Assembly (NCBI GenBank): GCA_041920215.1
Contig: JAYRSJ010000001.1
Span: 62,001 to 126,000, forward strand
DNA length: 64,000 nt
Direction: 5' to 3'
Origin: JAYRSJ01 sp041920215
Lineage (GTDB): Bacteria > Pseudomonadota > Gammaproteobacteria > Burkholderiales > Burkholderiaceae_C
Within the stretch, counting starts at the first letter, position 1. Every line of letters starts with the position of its first letter. Made by a program: the position numbers and the translations under genes. Shown piece after piece: positions 37,179 through 44,966 of this stretch. The notes under the pieces are model-generated. The model was given only the letters and a program-made list of their open reading frames with translations. It was not told the origin of the DNA and did not search any database.

Positions 37179-37639
37179 ACGGCCTCCGCCTGCAAGGTGT
37201 AGAACTGCACGCGGCTGGGCGCCACCCGCGCGGCCTCGGCGGCACGCTGCGCGGCCAGGGCCTGCTGCAGCGGCGCGATCAGCTCGCGCTGCAGCAGCGG
37301 CGCCAGCTCGGGCTGCTGCAGCAGCGCGTCGGCGGCGGCGATCCACTGCACCCGCTCCAGATCTCGCCCCAGCAGATGGCCCAGGCCCACCGTCACCGGC
37401 CCGACGGCCGGGCGGTAGCGCAGCGCGCAGCGGCTCAGCGTGGCCTCGCTGAAGTTGAAGCGCTGACCGCTGTTGCTGGCCCGGGCGCGCAGCATCAGCA
37501 GGCCCGCCTCGGGGGCGCGCAGCACCTCGAAGCGGTAGTCCTCCATCAGCCGCCGGCCCTGCGGCGCCAGGCTGCTGCGCGGCGCCTGGGCCAGGCAGGC
37601 CAGCCAGGCCTGGCGAGAGGCGTGCGGTGAGGGATTCAT
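37175..37639 (-). CDS. phnG: C-P lyase core subunit PhnG
   Basis: A 154-residue subunit and first gene of the C-P lyase operon. Diagnostic segments are RQAWLACLAQAP, EDYRFEVLRAPEAGLLMLRAR, FNFSEATLSRCALRY and GRDLERVQWIAAADAL. ATG 37639 has an ACAGGATG-type ribosome site six bases upstream; the ATG two codons earlier is too close to it. The leader carries an operator-like palindrome and a PHO-box promoter shared with the divergent phnF. It works with PhnH, PhnI and PhnL in the first step of the pathway. Confidence 0.94.
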   Translation of the reverse strand: MNPSPHASRQAWLACLAQAPRSSLAPQGRRLMEDYRFEVLRAPEAGLLMLRARASNSGQRFNFSEATLSRCALRYRPAVGPVTVGLGHLLGRDLERVQWIAAADALLQQPELAPLLQRELIAPLQQALAAQRAAEAARVAPSRVQFYTLQAEAV

Positions 37640-37648
37640 GGACATCCT

Positions 37649-37662
37649 GTCATCTAGACGAC
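37649..37662. promoter_or_regulatory. probable PhnF operator in phnG-phnF gap
   Basis: GTCATCTAGACGAC is an imperfect palindrome centred on TCTAGA. It sits just downstream of the predicted phnG start site, and the ten bases GTCTAGATGA (minus strand) recur in the phnC promoter at 52098-52107. GntR/HutC regulators such as PhnF bind sites of this type. Confidence 0.65.
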
Positions 37663-37675
37663 TTAAACTCGCCGC

Positions 37676-37710
37676 AGTATCGCGCCAAAGCCGTGACAGT
37701 TTTCTGACCA
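37676..37710 (-). promoter_or_regulatory. PHO-box promoter of the phnG operon
   Basis: Minus strand TGGTCAG-AAAA-CTGTCAC (37710-37693) matches the two-repeat PhoB box, the second repeat being perfect. Eleven bases downstream is GATACT (37681-37676), a -10 hexamer at the standard distance for PhoB-dependent promoters. This predicts induction under phosphate starvation. The box overlaps the ATG of phnF on the other strand. Confidence 0.75.
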
Positions 37711-38453
37711 TGCCCACGATGAACGAGACCCGTAGCGCCTTGCCAGACAGCGGCACCGCCCCCCGCTGGGAACAGATCGCCCAGGCGCTGCGCGCCGACA
37801 TCACCAGCGGCCGTTTCGCACCTGGCACCCGGCTGCCCAACGAGAGCCAGCTGGCGCAGCGCTTCGGCGTCAACCGCCACACACTGCGCCAGGCGGTGCA
37901 GGCGCTGGCGCGCGAGGGCTTCGTCAAGGTGGTGCAGGGCAGCGGCACCTGGGTGCGCGAGCTGGTGCTGGACTACGCGCTGCAGCGCCGCACCCGGCTC
38001 AGCGAGAACCTGGCCGAGGCCGGCGAGCGCGCCCAGCGCGAGCTGCTGGCCAGCGAGCGCGGCCCGGCCGGCAGCTGGGCCCAGGCGCTGAAGCTGGCGC
38101 CGCAGGGCGAGATCGAACTGCTCTACACCCGCTCCAGCGTGCGCGGCCGGCCGGTCAGCCTCTGCAGCTCGGCCTTTCCCTGCCCGCGCCTGGCCGGCAT
38201 GGCCGAGGCCTTCGGCCGCACGCACAGCGTCACCGCCGCGCTGGCCAGCCTGGGCGTGGCCGACTACACCCGCCAGCGCTCCAGCATCTCGGCCCGCCTG
38301 CCCAGCAGCGCCGAGGCCGATGCATTGGCCCGCCCGGCCAGCCAACCGGTGCTGGAGGTGCGCTACAGCAATATCGACCTGGCCGGCAGCCCGGTGGAAG
38401 CCGGCATCACGCTGTTTGCCGCCGATGCGGTGCAGCTGCTGGTCGAGCACTGA
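37710..38453 (+). CDS. phnF: phosphonate metabolism transcriptional regulator PhnF (GntR/HutC family)
   Basis: A 247-residue regulator with an N-terminal GntR winged helix (LPNESQLAQRFGVNRHTLRQAVQAL, then VQGSGTWV) and a C-terminal UTRA ligand-binding domain (RTRLSENLAEAGE onward). It is divergent from phnG and probably represses the phn genes. Start 37710 leaves about 17 residues before the helix domain, as in E. coli PhnF; a longer form from 37638 overlaps the phnG start and is less likely. No ribosome site is obvious. A 2H phosphoesterase gene follows 19 bases later. Confidence 0.88.
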   Translation: MPTMNETRSALPDSGTAPRWEQIAQALRADITSGRFAPGTRLPNESQLAQRFGVNRHTLRQAVQALAREGFVKVVQGSGTWVRELVLDYALQRRTRLSENLAEAGERAQRELLASERGPAGSWAQALKLAPQGEIELLYTRSSVRGRPVSLCSSAFPCPRLAGMAEAFGRTHSVTAALASLGVADYTRQRSSISARLPSSAEADALARPASQPVLEVRYSNIDLAGSPVEAGITLFAADAVQLLVEH

Positions 38454-38472
38454 ACCCTTGCCCGGCCGCCCC

Positions 38473-39147
38473 ATGCCAAGCCGCTATGCCCTCTACTACA
38501 CGCCTCCGCCCGAGCATCCGCTGTGGCAGGCCGGCTGCGCCTGGCTGGGCCGCGACCCCGCTGACGCCAGCGATCAGCGTCCGGCGCCGGCCGGGCGCCG
38601 CTCGCCCTGGCGCTACGGCTTCCATGCGACGCTGAAGCCGCCGCTGCGGCTGTGCGCCATCGTCGGCGAGGCCCAGCTCCATGCGGCCATAGCGCGCTTG
38701 GCCGAGGCCACCGCGTGTTTCGAGATGCCAGCGCTGGCGGTGGCACCGCTGGCGGACTTCCTGGCGCTGCGCCCGGCCCGGCCGCTGGCGCGCGGGCATG
38801 CGCTGTGGCGCCTGGCCGATGCCTGCGTGCGCGAGCTGGACGCCTTTCGCGCCCCGCCCGATGCCGCCGAGCTGGCGCGCCGCGGCGCCGGCCTGGATGC
38901 CGCACAGTCCGAGCGCTTGCAGCAATGGGGCTATGCCCATGTGCTGGACGGCTGGCGCTTCCATCTGACGCTCAGCGACAACCTGGCCGCACCGGCGCTG
39001 GCGACGCTGCAGCGCGAGGCGCGGGCGCATTTCGCGGCCGCGCTGGCCCAGCCGCTGCGCTGCGAGGCGATCAGCCTGTTCGTCGAACTGGCCCCGGGCC
39101 TGCCGCTGCAGCTGCACCGGCGCTACGCCCTCAGCGCAGCAGGCTGA
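38473..39147 (+). CDS. DUF1045 phosphonate-associated 2H phosphoesterase
   Basis: A 224-residue protein of the DUF1045 family, often encoded with phosphonate genes. Two HxTx motifs that define 2H phosphoesterases are present: FHATLKPPLRL near residue 57 and FHLTLSDNL near residue 164. 2H enzymes open cyclic phosphates, and the C-P lyase produces a ribose cyclic phosphate that is normally opened by PhnP. phnP and phnN are not in the window, so this protein may take PhnP's role; that is inference. It follows phnF closely and its 3' end overlaps the converging nucleoside-hydrolase gene by 17 bases. Confidence 0.85.
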   Translation: MPSRYALYYTPPPEHPLWQAGCAWLGRDPADASDQRPAPAGRRSPWRYGFHATLKPPLRLCAIVGEAQLHAAIARLAEATACFEMPALAVAPLADFLALRPARPLARGHALWRLADACVRELDAFRAPPDAAELARRGAGLDAAQSERLQQWGYAHVLDGWRFHLTLSDNLAAPALATLQREARAHFAAALAQPLRCEAISLFVELAPGLPLQLHRRYALSAAG

Positions 39148-40084
39148 GCCGCTCGGTGATCAGCGCATAGAGGCCCTCGGCGTCGACGCCGCCCAGCACA
39201 TGGGCATTGGCCGGCTGGCCGGTGACGCCCCACCAGTCGATCACGCTCATGCCCTGGGTCAGCGGGCTGGCGGTCTCTATCGCCACATGGCAGTCGCGGC
39301 CGCTGAAGAGCTGGGGCCGCAGCAGCCAGGCGATCACGCAGGGGTCGTGCAGCGGACCGCCCTGATGACCGTACTTCTGCACATCGAAGCGCTCGGCGAA
39401 CTCCAGCCAGCCGGCCGCCGCCTCGCCCACCCGGGTGCCCAGCGCGCGCAGCGCGGCGATGCGCGCCGGGCTGGTGAGGGCCTGGTGGGTCACATCCAGC
39501 GGCGCCATCGTGATGGGCACGCCGCTGCGGAACACCAGATCGGCGGCCTGCGGGTCGACGAAGAGATTGAACTCGGCCGCCGGCGTGATGTTGCCGCCCT
39601 CGAAGCAGCCCCCGCCCATCAGGACGATGCGGCGGATGCGCGCGGCGATGCGCGGCTCGCGCGCCAGCGCCAGCGCGATATTGCTCAGCGGCCCCAGCGG
39701 GCAGAGCGTGACCGTGCCGCTATCGCCTTGCATCAGCGTCTCGATGATGAAGTCCACCGCATGGCCGCTGGCCAGCGGCATGCGGGGCTCGGGCAGCAGC
39801 GCACCATCCAGCCCGGTCTTGCCGTGCACATGCTCGGCGGTCACCAGGGGCTTGAGCAGCGGGCGGTCGGCGCCGGCATAGACCGGCACATCGGGCCGGC
39901 CGGCCAGCTCGCAGACCATGCGGGCATTGCGGCTGGTCAGCGCCAGCGGCACATTGCCGGCCACCGTGGTGATGCCCAGCAGCTCCAGCTCGGGGCTGGC
40001 CAGGGCCAACAGGATGGCGATGGCATCGTCCTGGCCGGGGTCGGTGTCGATGATGATGGGCAGGGGTCGGGTGTTGCTCGTCAT
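39131..40084 (-). CDS. nucleoside hydrolase (IunH/RihA-like)
   Basis: A 317-residue enzyme that hydrolyses the N-glycosidic bond of nucleosides. The calcium-binding N-terminal motif IIIDTDPGQDDAIAILLAL is intact, as are the central IVLMGGGCFEGGNITPAAEFNLFVDP and the C-terminal HDPCVIAWLL. No signal peptide, so cytoplasmic. Its ATG shares one base with the stop of the upstream FAH-family gene, so the two are coupled. Substrate preference cannot be read from sequence with confidence. Proximity to the phn operon may be chance. Confidence 0.92.
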   Translation of the reverse strand: MTSNTRPLPIIIDTDPGQDDAIAILLALASPELELLGITTVAGNVPLALTSRNARMVCELAGRPDVPVYAGADRPLLKPLVTAEHVHGKTGLDGALLPEPRMPLASGHAVDFIIETLMQGDSGTVTLCPLGPLSNIALALAREPRIAARIRRIVLMGGGCFEGGNITPAAEFNLFVDPQAADLVFRSGVPITMAPLDVTHQALTSPARIAALRALGTRVGEAAAGWLEFAERFDVQKYGHQGGPLHDPCVIAWLLRPQLFSGRDCHVAIETASPLTQGMSVIDWWGVTGQPANAHVLGGVDAEGLYALITERLSLLR

Positions 40085-41046
40085 CAGCGGGCCTCCTCCT
40101 CTTGCGGGGCGACGATCTCCTGGTCGATGGCGCCGAACAGGCTCTGGCCGTCGCGACCCTTGATGTCGATCAGCAGGCTGTCGCCGTAAGCGGCCCAGCG
40201 CGTGTCGGGCTCGCCCACACGCTTCTCGGCCAGGCAGCCCAGGCCCTTGGCCGCGTCGGAACCGCTGACCGGGCCGGCGCTGATCAGCGTGCCGGCGCGC
40301 AGGCGCCGGGTGCGGCAGGCCTGCGCCATCAGCTGGCCGAAATGCCATTGCATGGCCTGGCCGCCGCTCTCTATCTGGGCGAACTTGCGGCCGTTGAACA
40401 GAATCGTCAGCGGCAGATCGAGGCGACCGCCGCGCCAGGCCTCGCCGGCCTCGTCGGGCGTCACCAGCACCGGCGCGAAGGCGCTGGCCGGCCGGCTCAG
40501 CAGCGGCGCCAGGCCGGCGTTGCGCTCATGCGCCTCGACCGCGCGCAGCGTCCAGGCATTGGCCAGGCCCAGCAGGCGCACGCCCTCCAGCGCCACCTCG
40601 GCGCTGCTGCCCTGGGCCACATCGCCGCTGACGACCAGCAGCCGCACGCCGAAATCGGCGCCCAGCGCCGCGTTGCCCAGGCGCATCGGCGCGCAAGCGC
40701 CCAGGCCGTCGTCGGCGGCCTCCTCGCGCAGCAGCGGCTCGCTGCCCGCCGGCTCCAGCCCCAGGCGCTCGCCATGCGCCGGCCAGGCCGCGCAGCTGAG
40801 CTGGCGGTAGGCGCGCGGCAGCGGCGCCATGCAGCGCTTGGGCTCGAAGCTGAAGGCATGGCGCAGCCGCCCGTGGTTGAGCCCGGTGTAGAGCTCCTCC
40901 AGCTGGGGCGCGATGAAGTTCCAGTCGTCCAGCAGCTGCTGCAGACGGCCGGCGATGCCGTGGGCGAAATGGGCGCTGCTCAGGTCGCGCGAGACGACCA
41001 GCAGCTGGCCGTCGCGTGATCCGTCCTGGTAGGTGGCGAGTTTCAT
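40084..41046 (-). CDS. fumarylacetoacetate hydrolase (FAH) family protein
   Basis: A 320-residue cytoplasmic protein of the FAH family, whose members hydrolyse or decarboxylate C-C bonds in catabolism of aromatic or acylpyruvate compounds. It starts MKLATYQDGSRDGQLLVVSRDL and has the C-terminal core GSGSDAAKGLGCLAEKR-type region (PVSGSDAAKGLGCLAEKR) and the metal-site area LVTPDEAGEAW. The closest familiar relatives are FAH proteins that begin MKLAT(L/Y), but the acidic metal ligands are hard to place without an alignment. Gene pairs with the nucleoside hydrolase. The substrate is unknown. Confidence 0.85.
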   Translation of the reverse strand: MKLATYQDGSRDGQLLVVSRDLSSAHFAHGIAGRLQQLLDDWNFIAPQLEELYTGLNHGRLRHAFSFEPKRCMAPLPRAYRQLSCAAWPAHGERLGLEPAGSEPLLREEAADDGLGACAPMRLGNAALGADFGVRLLVVSGDVAQGSSAEVALEGVRLLGLANAWTLRAVEAHERNAGLAPLLSRPASAFAPVLVTPDEAGEAWRGGRLDLPLTILFNGRKFAQIESGGQAMQWHFGQLMAQACRTRRLRAGTLISAGPVSGSDAAKGLGCLAEKRVGEPDTRWAAYGDSLLIDIKGRDGQSLFGAIDQEIVAPQEEEAR

Positions 41047-41111
41047 GGGTGCGATGATGAGGAAGCCCGCAGGGGCTGGGCGGCGGGCGGCTGCGGTGGC
41101 AGCATTGTCCG

Positions 41112-42059
41112 ATGTTCCGCAGCCCACCCTCCCCCTGGCTGCGCTGGCTGGCCGGCGGCGGTCTGGTGCTGGCCCTGCACGGCCTGCTGCTGCAGGTCCT
41201 GCTGGTGCCACCGGCGCGCGCGCCGGCCATGCCGGTGGCCGCGGCAGCTCGTCAGCCCCTGCTGCCGGTGCCGCCGCCCGTGCCAGCGCAGGTGCTGGAT
41301 AGGGCGGGCGAGGCGGAGGCTGCGGCGAGGGCGGCACCGCCCCCGCGGCGCCGGGCAAGACCTGTCCCCGGCAGCGAGCCGCCACCAACGGCCGGCGCCG
41401 CCACGGCCGCCGGCTGGCTGCCGCCCTCGCCCGCCCAATGGCGCTACCGGCTGCGCCAGGACGGGCGCGAGGGTCAGGCCTTGCTGAGCTGGCAGCTGGA
41501 CGAGCAGGGCGGCTACCGGCTCACGCTGCAGCGCCAGCTGGAGGGCCGGCCACTGCCCGGCTGGCGCAGCCAGGGACGCTTGGTGGCGGGCGGCCTGCTG
41601 CCCGAACGCTTTGCGCTGCTGGCCGGCGAGCGCGAACGCCAGGCCACCAACTTCCGCCACAGCGAGGGCCTGATCAGCCATTCGGCCCATGGCCAGAGCT
41701 ATGCGCTGGCGCCCGGTGTGCAGGACCGGCTCAGCTGGTGGCTGCATCTGGGCCTGCGCCTGCAGCTGGACCCGGCGGACCCGGCCGAGCTGGTCCCGCT
41801 GCTGCTGACGGTGGCCGGCGCGCGCGGCGAGCTGCAGCGCTGGGTGTTTGTGAACCTGGGGCTGGTCAGCGTCCAGCCGGCCGACGGCGGACCCGCGCAG
41901 CCGGCCTGGCAGCTGCTGCGCCATGGCCTCGGGCCCTATGACAGCCAGATCGAGGTCTGGCTCGCCCCGGGCACGGCCGGCCCGCCGCTGCGGCTGCGTC
42001 ACAGCTGGCAGGGGTTGGAGCGCATGGAGCTGCTCAGGCTTGAGGCCACGCCACCCTGA
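41112..42059 (+). CDS. DUF3108 domain protein
   Basis: A 315-residue protein with one N-terminal membrane helix (WLAGGGLVLALHGLLLQVLLV), a Pro/Ala/Arg-rich linker to about residue 100, and a beta-rich periplasmic domain matching DUF3108 (QWRYRLRQDGREGQALLSW, LQRQLEGRPLPGWRSQGRL, and a C-terminal LRLRHSWQGLERMELLRL). The family is conserved in proteobacteria with no known activity. It is divergent from the FAH gene and followed after 167 bases by the DUF3567 gene; I see no recognisable site in that gap. Confidence 0.88.
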   Translation: MFRSPPSPWLRWLAGGGLVLALHGLLLQVLLVPPARAPAMPVAAAARQPLLPVPPPVPAQVLDRAGEAEAAARAAPPPRRRARPVPGSEPPPTAGAATAAGWLPPSPAQWRYRLRQDGREGQALLSWQLDEQGGYRLTLQRQLEGRPLPGWRSQGRLVAGGLLPERFALLAGERERQATNFRHSEGLISHSAHGQSYALAPGVQDRLSWWLHLGLRLQLDPADPAELVPLLLTVAGARGELQRWVFVNLGLVSVQPADGGPAQPAWQLLRHGLGPYDSQIEVWLAPGTAGPPLRLRHSWQGLERMELLRLEATPP

Positions 42060-42226
42060 CACAGCGTGATCTTGTGACGCTTCCACCACAGACCGGGGGG
42101 ATGCGATGCCCCGAAGCGCAGCGCTTTCTGCCAGTATTTGTGCAAGGCCGGCTGTTTTCGCAAAACCTGGCCCCAGCGCTTGAAAGCGCGTAGCCCGACC
42201 ACAGCTAGCGAGCAAAGGAGTCTTTC

Positions 42227-42520
42227 ATGCACACGCTTTACAACTCCAGCAGCTTCATCGTGGTCCAGTTCGATGTGCCGGTCGCCGGCCTGGTCCCGCT
42301 GGTCAACGAGGCCGCCACGCCCGAGCTGCTGCTCAGCCGCGGCGGCTTCGAGATCGTCGACAAATTCGCCCGTCGCGAGATCTTCATCGAGGGCGCGCTG
42401 GCCCAGCAGTTCCAGGAGGGCGTCGAATCGCTGATGGAACAGGATCCCAGCGAGGAAGACATCGACGACTTCATCGAACGCTATGCCAATCTGGGCCAGC
42501 AACCTGTGGTGATGCACTGA
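42227..42520 (+). CDS. DUF3567 family protein
   Basis: A 97-residue acidic cytoplasmic protein conserved in Burkholderiales. It contains LYNSSSFIVVQFD, GGFEIVDKFARREIFIEGALAQQFQ and a C-terminal acidic helix PSEEDIDDFIERY. No catalytic motif is visible and function is unknown. The ATG at 42227 has an AAAGGAG ribosome site. It precedes a tandem AAA ATPase by 121 bases on the same strand. Confidence 0.88.
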   Translation: MHTLYNSSSFIVVQFDVPVAGLVPLVNEAATPELLLSRGGFEIVDKFARREIFIEGALAQQFQEGVESLMEQDPSEEDIDDFIERYANLGQQPVVMH

Positions 42521-42641
42521 AGCGCGAACCGGGGCCGGGGGACTGAGCAACAACACGCTGCCCCTTGTCCTCGCCCGCCGCCTGCGCCAAGATCGGGCGC
42601 CTGCGGCCGCTGCCAACGCGCGGCCCGGCGAGGAGACAGAC

Positions 42642-44936
42642 ATGGTCAAGCGAATAGCGGAAGCGCGCGTGCTGACGACACCCGGCCTGAAGGATGCGCC
42701 GGTGCTGGACCGCATGTGTTCGCATTTCGTGCTGACCCTGACGGTCAAGCATGCGGCACGCTTCAATCTGCGCCGCGACTTCAACGGCCTGCTCTCGTTC
42801 ACCGGCCGCCATCTGGTGTGGCCGCTGCGGGTGCTGACGCGTCTGCGCAGCTATCTGGCGCAGCGCTGTGCCGGCAACGAGCTGTGGCTGGGCCATGAGG
42901 GCCTCAGCGACGAGGCCTTTCTGAATCGCCACGGGGTCTGGAGCGGTCCTTTCGCCGAGGCCACGCTGTTCTTCTACCTGGACGAGTACATCAAGGACGC
43001 GCCCAAGGACATGATGGCCCTGCTGGCCACCACCTGCGACTGGCTGGACCGCCAACTCAAGCGCGAGTCCACCCTGGTCGAGAAGAACATCGCGGCACTG
43101 GGTCATCTGCTGCAGCTCAACCCGGCCGAACGCGCCATCCTGCTCTACGGCACGCTGGCCCGCTATCAGCGCGAGCTGCGCGGCGCGCTGGTGGAGTTCA
43201 AGGTCAACACCGCCCAGGAGGCCTTTGCCGCCATCGCCGCGGTGGCCGACGTCAATGCCCAGGAGGTGGCCGAAGCCCTGCGCGCCGGCTCGCGGCTGGA
43301 GCGCATCGGCATGGTGGAGAACCTGATCTCCGAGCACAACATCACCGATCTGGCCGATCTGATGAAGGTCAGCGACCAACTGCCGCCGGTGCTGATGCGC
43401 GAGTACCCCGAGCCCGCCGACCTGATGGCGGTGTTCACCCGCCCCGCCACCCGCAGCGAGCTGGGCCGCGCCGACTTCCCCTTCGTGGCCGAGGACCTTG
43501 GCATGCTGGCCACGCTGCTGCGCCATGCGGTGGAGCGCCAGCAGCCGGGCGTCAACATCCTGCTCTATGGTCCGCCCGGCACCGGCAAGACCGAGCTGGC
43601 CAAGGTGGCGGCCCAGGCCGCCGGCCTGGATCTCTACGAGGTGGAGTACGCCGACCGCGACGGCAACTCGCTGTCGGGCCGCGACCGCTACCGCTCGCTG
43701 CAGATCAGCCAGCAATTCCTGAAGGCCAGTCCGCGGGTGGCCCTGCTGTTCGACGAGGTGGAGGATGTGTTCCCGCCGCTCTCATCGGACACGGCCCAGC
43801 TGATGGCGCGGCTGGACGCCGCGCTGGACGCACCGGCCAGCAGCTCGGTCAGCGGCAAGGCCTGGGTCAACCAGATCCTGGAGACCAATCCGGTGCCGGT
43901 GATCTGGGTCACCAACCGCATCGAGCAGATCGACCCGGCCTTCCGGCGCCGCTACCAGTTCCATCTGGAACTGCGCTCGCCGCCGCCCGGCGCGCGCCAG
44001 GCCCTAGTGACCCGGGCGCTGGGCGATGTGCAGGTGAGCGCCGAGTTCAGCAGCCGCCTGGCCGAGCGTCGCGCGCTCACCCCGGCCCAGATCCGCACCG
44101 CGGTGCGCTTTGCCCAGCTGGCCGGCACGCCCGAGCAGGCCGAGGCACTGATCGAACGCCAGCTGCAGGGCGCCGACAAGGCCCTGGGCCATGGCGGCGG
44201 ACGCGAGCATGGGCCGCGCCGCATCGTCACCCAGTACGCGCTGGAGCGCCTGCATATCGAGTCGCGCTTCGAGCTGCCGCGCATCATCGAGGCGCTGCGC
44301 CGCCGCGCCAGCGGCCATCTATGCTTCTACGGGCCGCCCGGCAGCGGCAAGACCGCGCTGGCCGAGCACATCGCGCAGCAGCTCGGCAAGCCGCTGATGA
44401 TCCGCCTGGCCAGCGATCTGGCCAGCAAGTATGTCGGCGAGACCGAGCAGAACATGGCCCGCATGTTCGAGGCGGCCAGCCAGGAAGACGCGGTGCTGCT
44501 GCTGGACGAGGCCGACAGCTTTCTGCGCAGCCGCCGCATGGCGGAGCGCAATTACGAGGTCAGCGAGGTCAATGAGATGCTGGCCGGCATGGAGCGCTTT
44601 GCCGGCATCTTCATCTGCACCACCAATCTCTTCGAGGAACTGGACGAGGCCGCGCTGCGCCGCTTCGCCTTCAAGATCCGCTTCAAGCCGCTGCGCCCCG
44701 AGCAGCGCGAGGCGATGTTCGCCGAGGAGGCCGGCCTGGCCGGGCCCCTCAGCGCCGAGCAGCGCGAGCGCCTCGCTGCGCTGGACCAGCTGACCCCCGG
44801 CGACTTCGCCGCGGTGCGCCAGCAGGTCGAGATCCTCGGCGAGGCTCTGGAGCCCGACGAGTTCCTGGCCCAGCTGGAAGCCGAGCACCGGGTCAAGCCG
44901 GAAGTGCGGCAGCGGCGGGGGATGGGATTTCGCTAG
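42642..44936 (+). CDS. tandem AAA+ ATPase, function unknown
   Basis: A 764-residue cytoplasmic protein with two AAA modules after an N-terminal domain of about 280 residues that I do not recognise. Module 1 has Walker A YGPPGTGKTE near residue 310 and Walker B VALLFDEVEDVF; module 2 has YGPPGSGKTA near 563 and AVLLLDEADSFL. Both keep the acidic DE pair, and arginine-finger-like residues occur before each sensor 2 (DPAFRRRYQ and EAALRRFAFK). Such proteins remodel or unfold other proteins, often as hexamers, but substrate and partners are unknown. No protease or adaptor gene is adjacent. Confidence 0.85.
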   Translation: MVKRIAEARVLTTPGLKDAPVLDRMCSHFVLTLTVKHAARFNLRRDFNGLLSFTGRHLVWPLRVLTRLRSYLAQRCAGNELWLGHEGLSDEAFLNRHGVWSGPFAEATLFFYLDEYIKDAPKDMMALLATTCDWLDRQLKRESTLVEKNIAALGHLLQLNPAERAILLYGTLARYQRELRGALVEFKVNTAQEAFAAIAAVADVNAQEVAEALRAGSRLERIGMVENLISEHNITDLADLMKVSDQLPPVLMREYPEPADLMAVFTRPATRSELGRADFPFVAEDLGMLATLLRHAVERQQPGVNILLYGPPGTGKTELAKVAAQAAGLDLYEVEYADRDGNSLSGRDRYRSLQISQQFLKASPRVALLFDEVEDVFPPLSSDTAQLMARLDAALDAPASSSVSGKAWVNQILETNPVPVIWVTNRIEQIDPAFRRRYQFHLELRSPPPGARQALVTRALGDVQVSAEFSSRLAERRALTPAQIRTAVRFAQLAGTPEQAEALIERQLQGADKALGHGGGREHGPRRIVTQYALERLHIESRFELPRIIEALRRRASGHLCFYGPPGSGKTALAEHIAQQLGKPLMIRLASDLASKYVGETEQNMARMFEAASQEDAVLLLDEADSFLRSRRMAERNYEVSEVNEMLAGMERFAGIFICTTNLFEELDEAALRRFAFKIRFKPLRPEQREAMFAEEAGLAGPLSAEQRERLAALDQLTPGDFAAVRQQVEILGEALEPDEFLAQLEAEHRVKPEVRQRRGMGFR

Positions 44937-44966
44937 TGCTGGCGCCGGTCAGCGCAAGGGACAAGC

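Noticed and set aside
37647..37664. Possible plus-strand PHO box starting CTGTCAT
   Set aside because: The first repeat is perfect but the second, 11 bases on, does not match; the minus-strand box at 37693-37710 is far better.
42060..42226. 167-base gap before DUF3567 as a regulatory element
   Set aside because: I found no convincing hairpin, repeat or promoter beyond the ribosome site.
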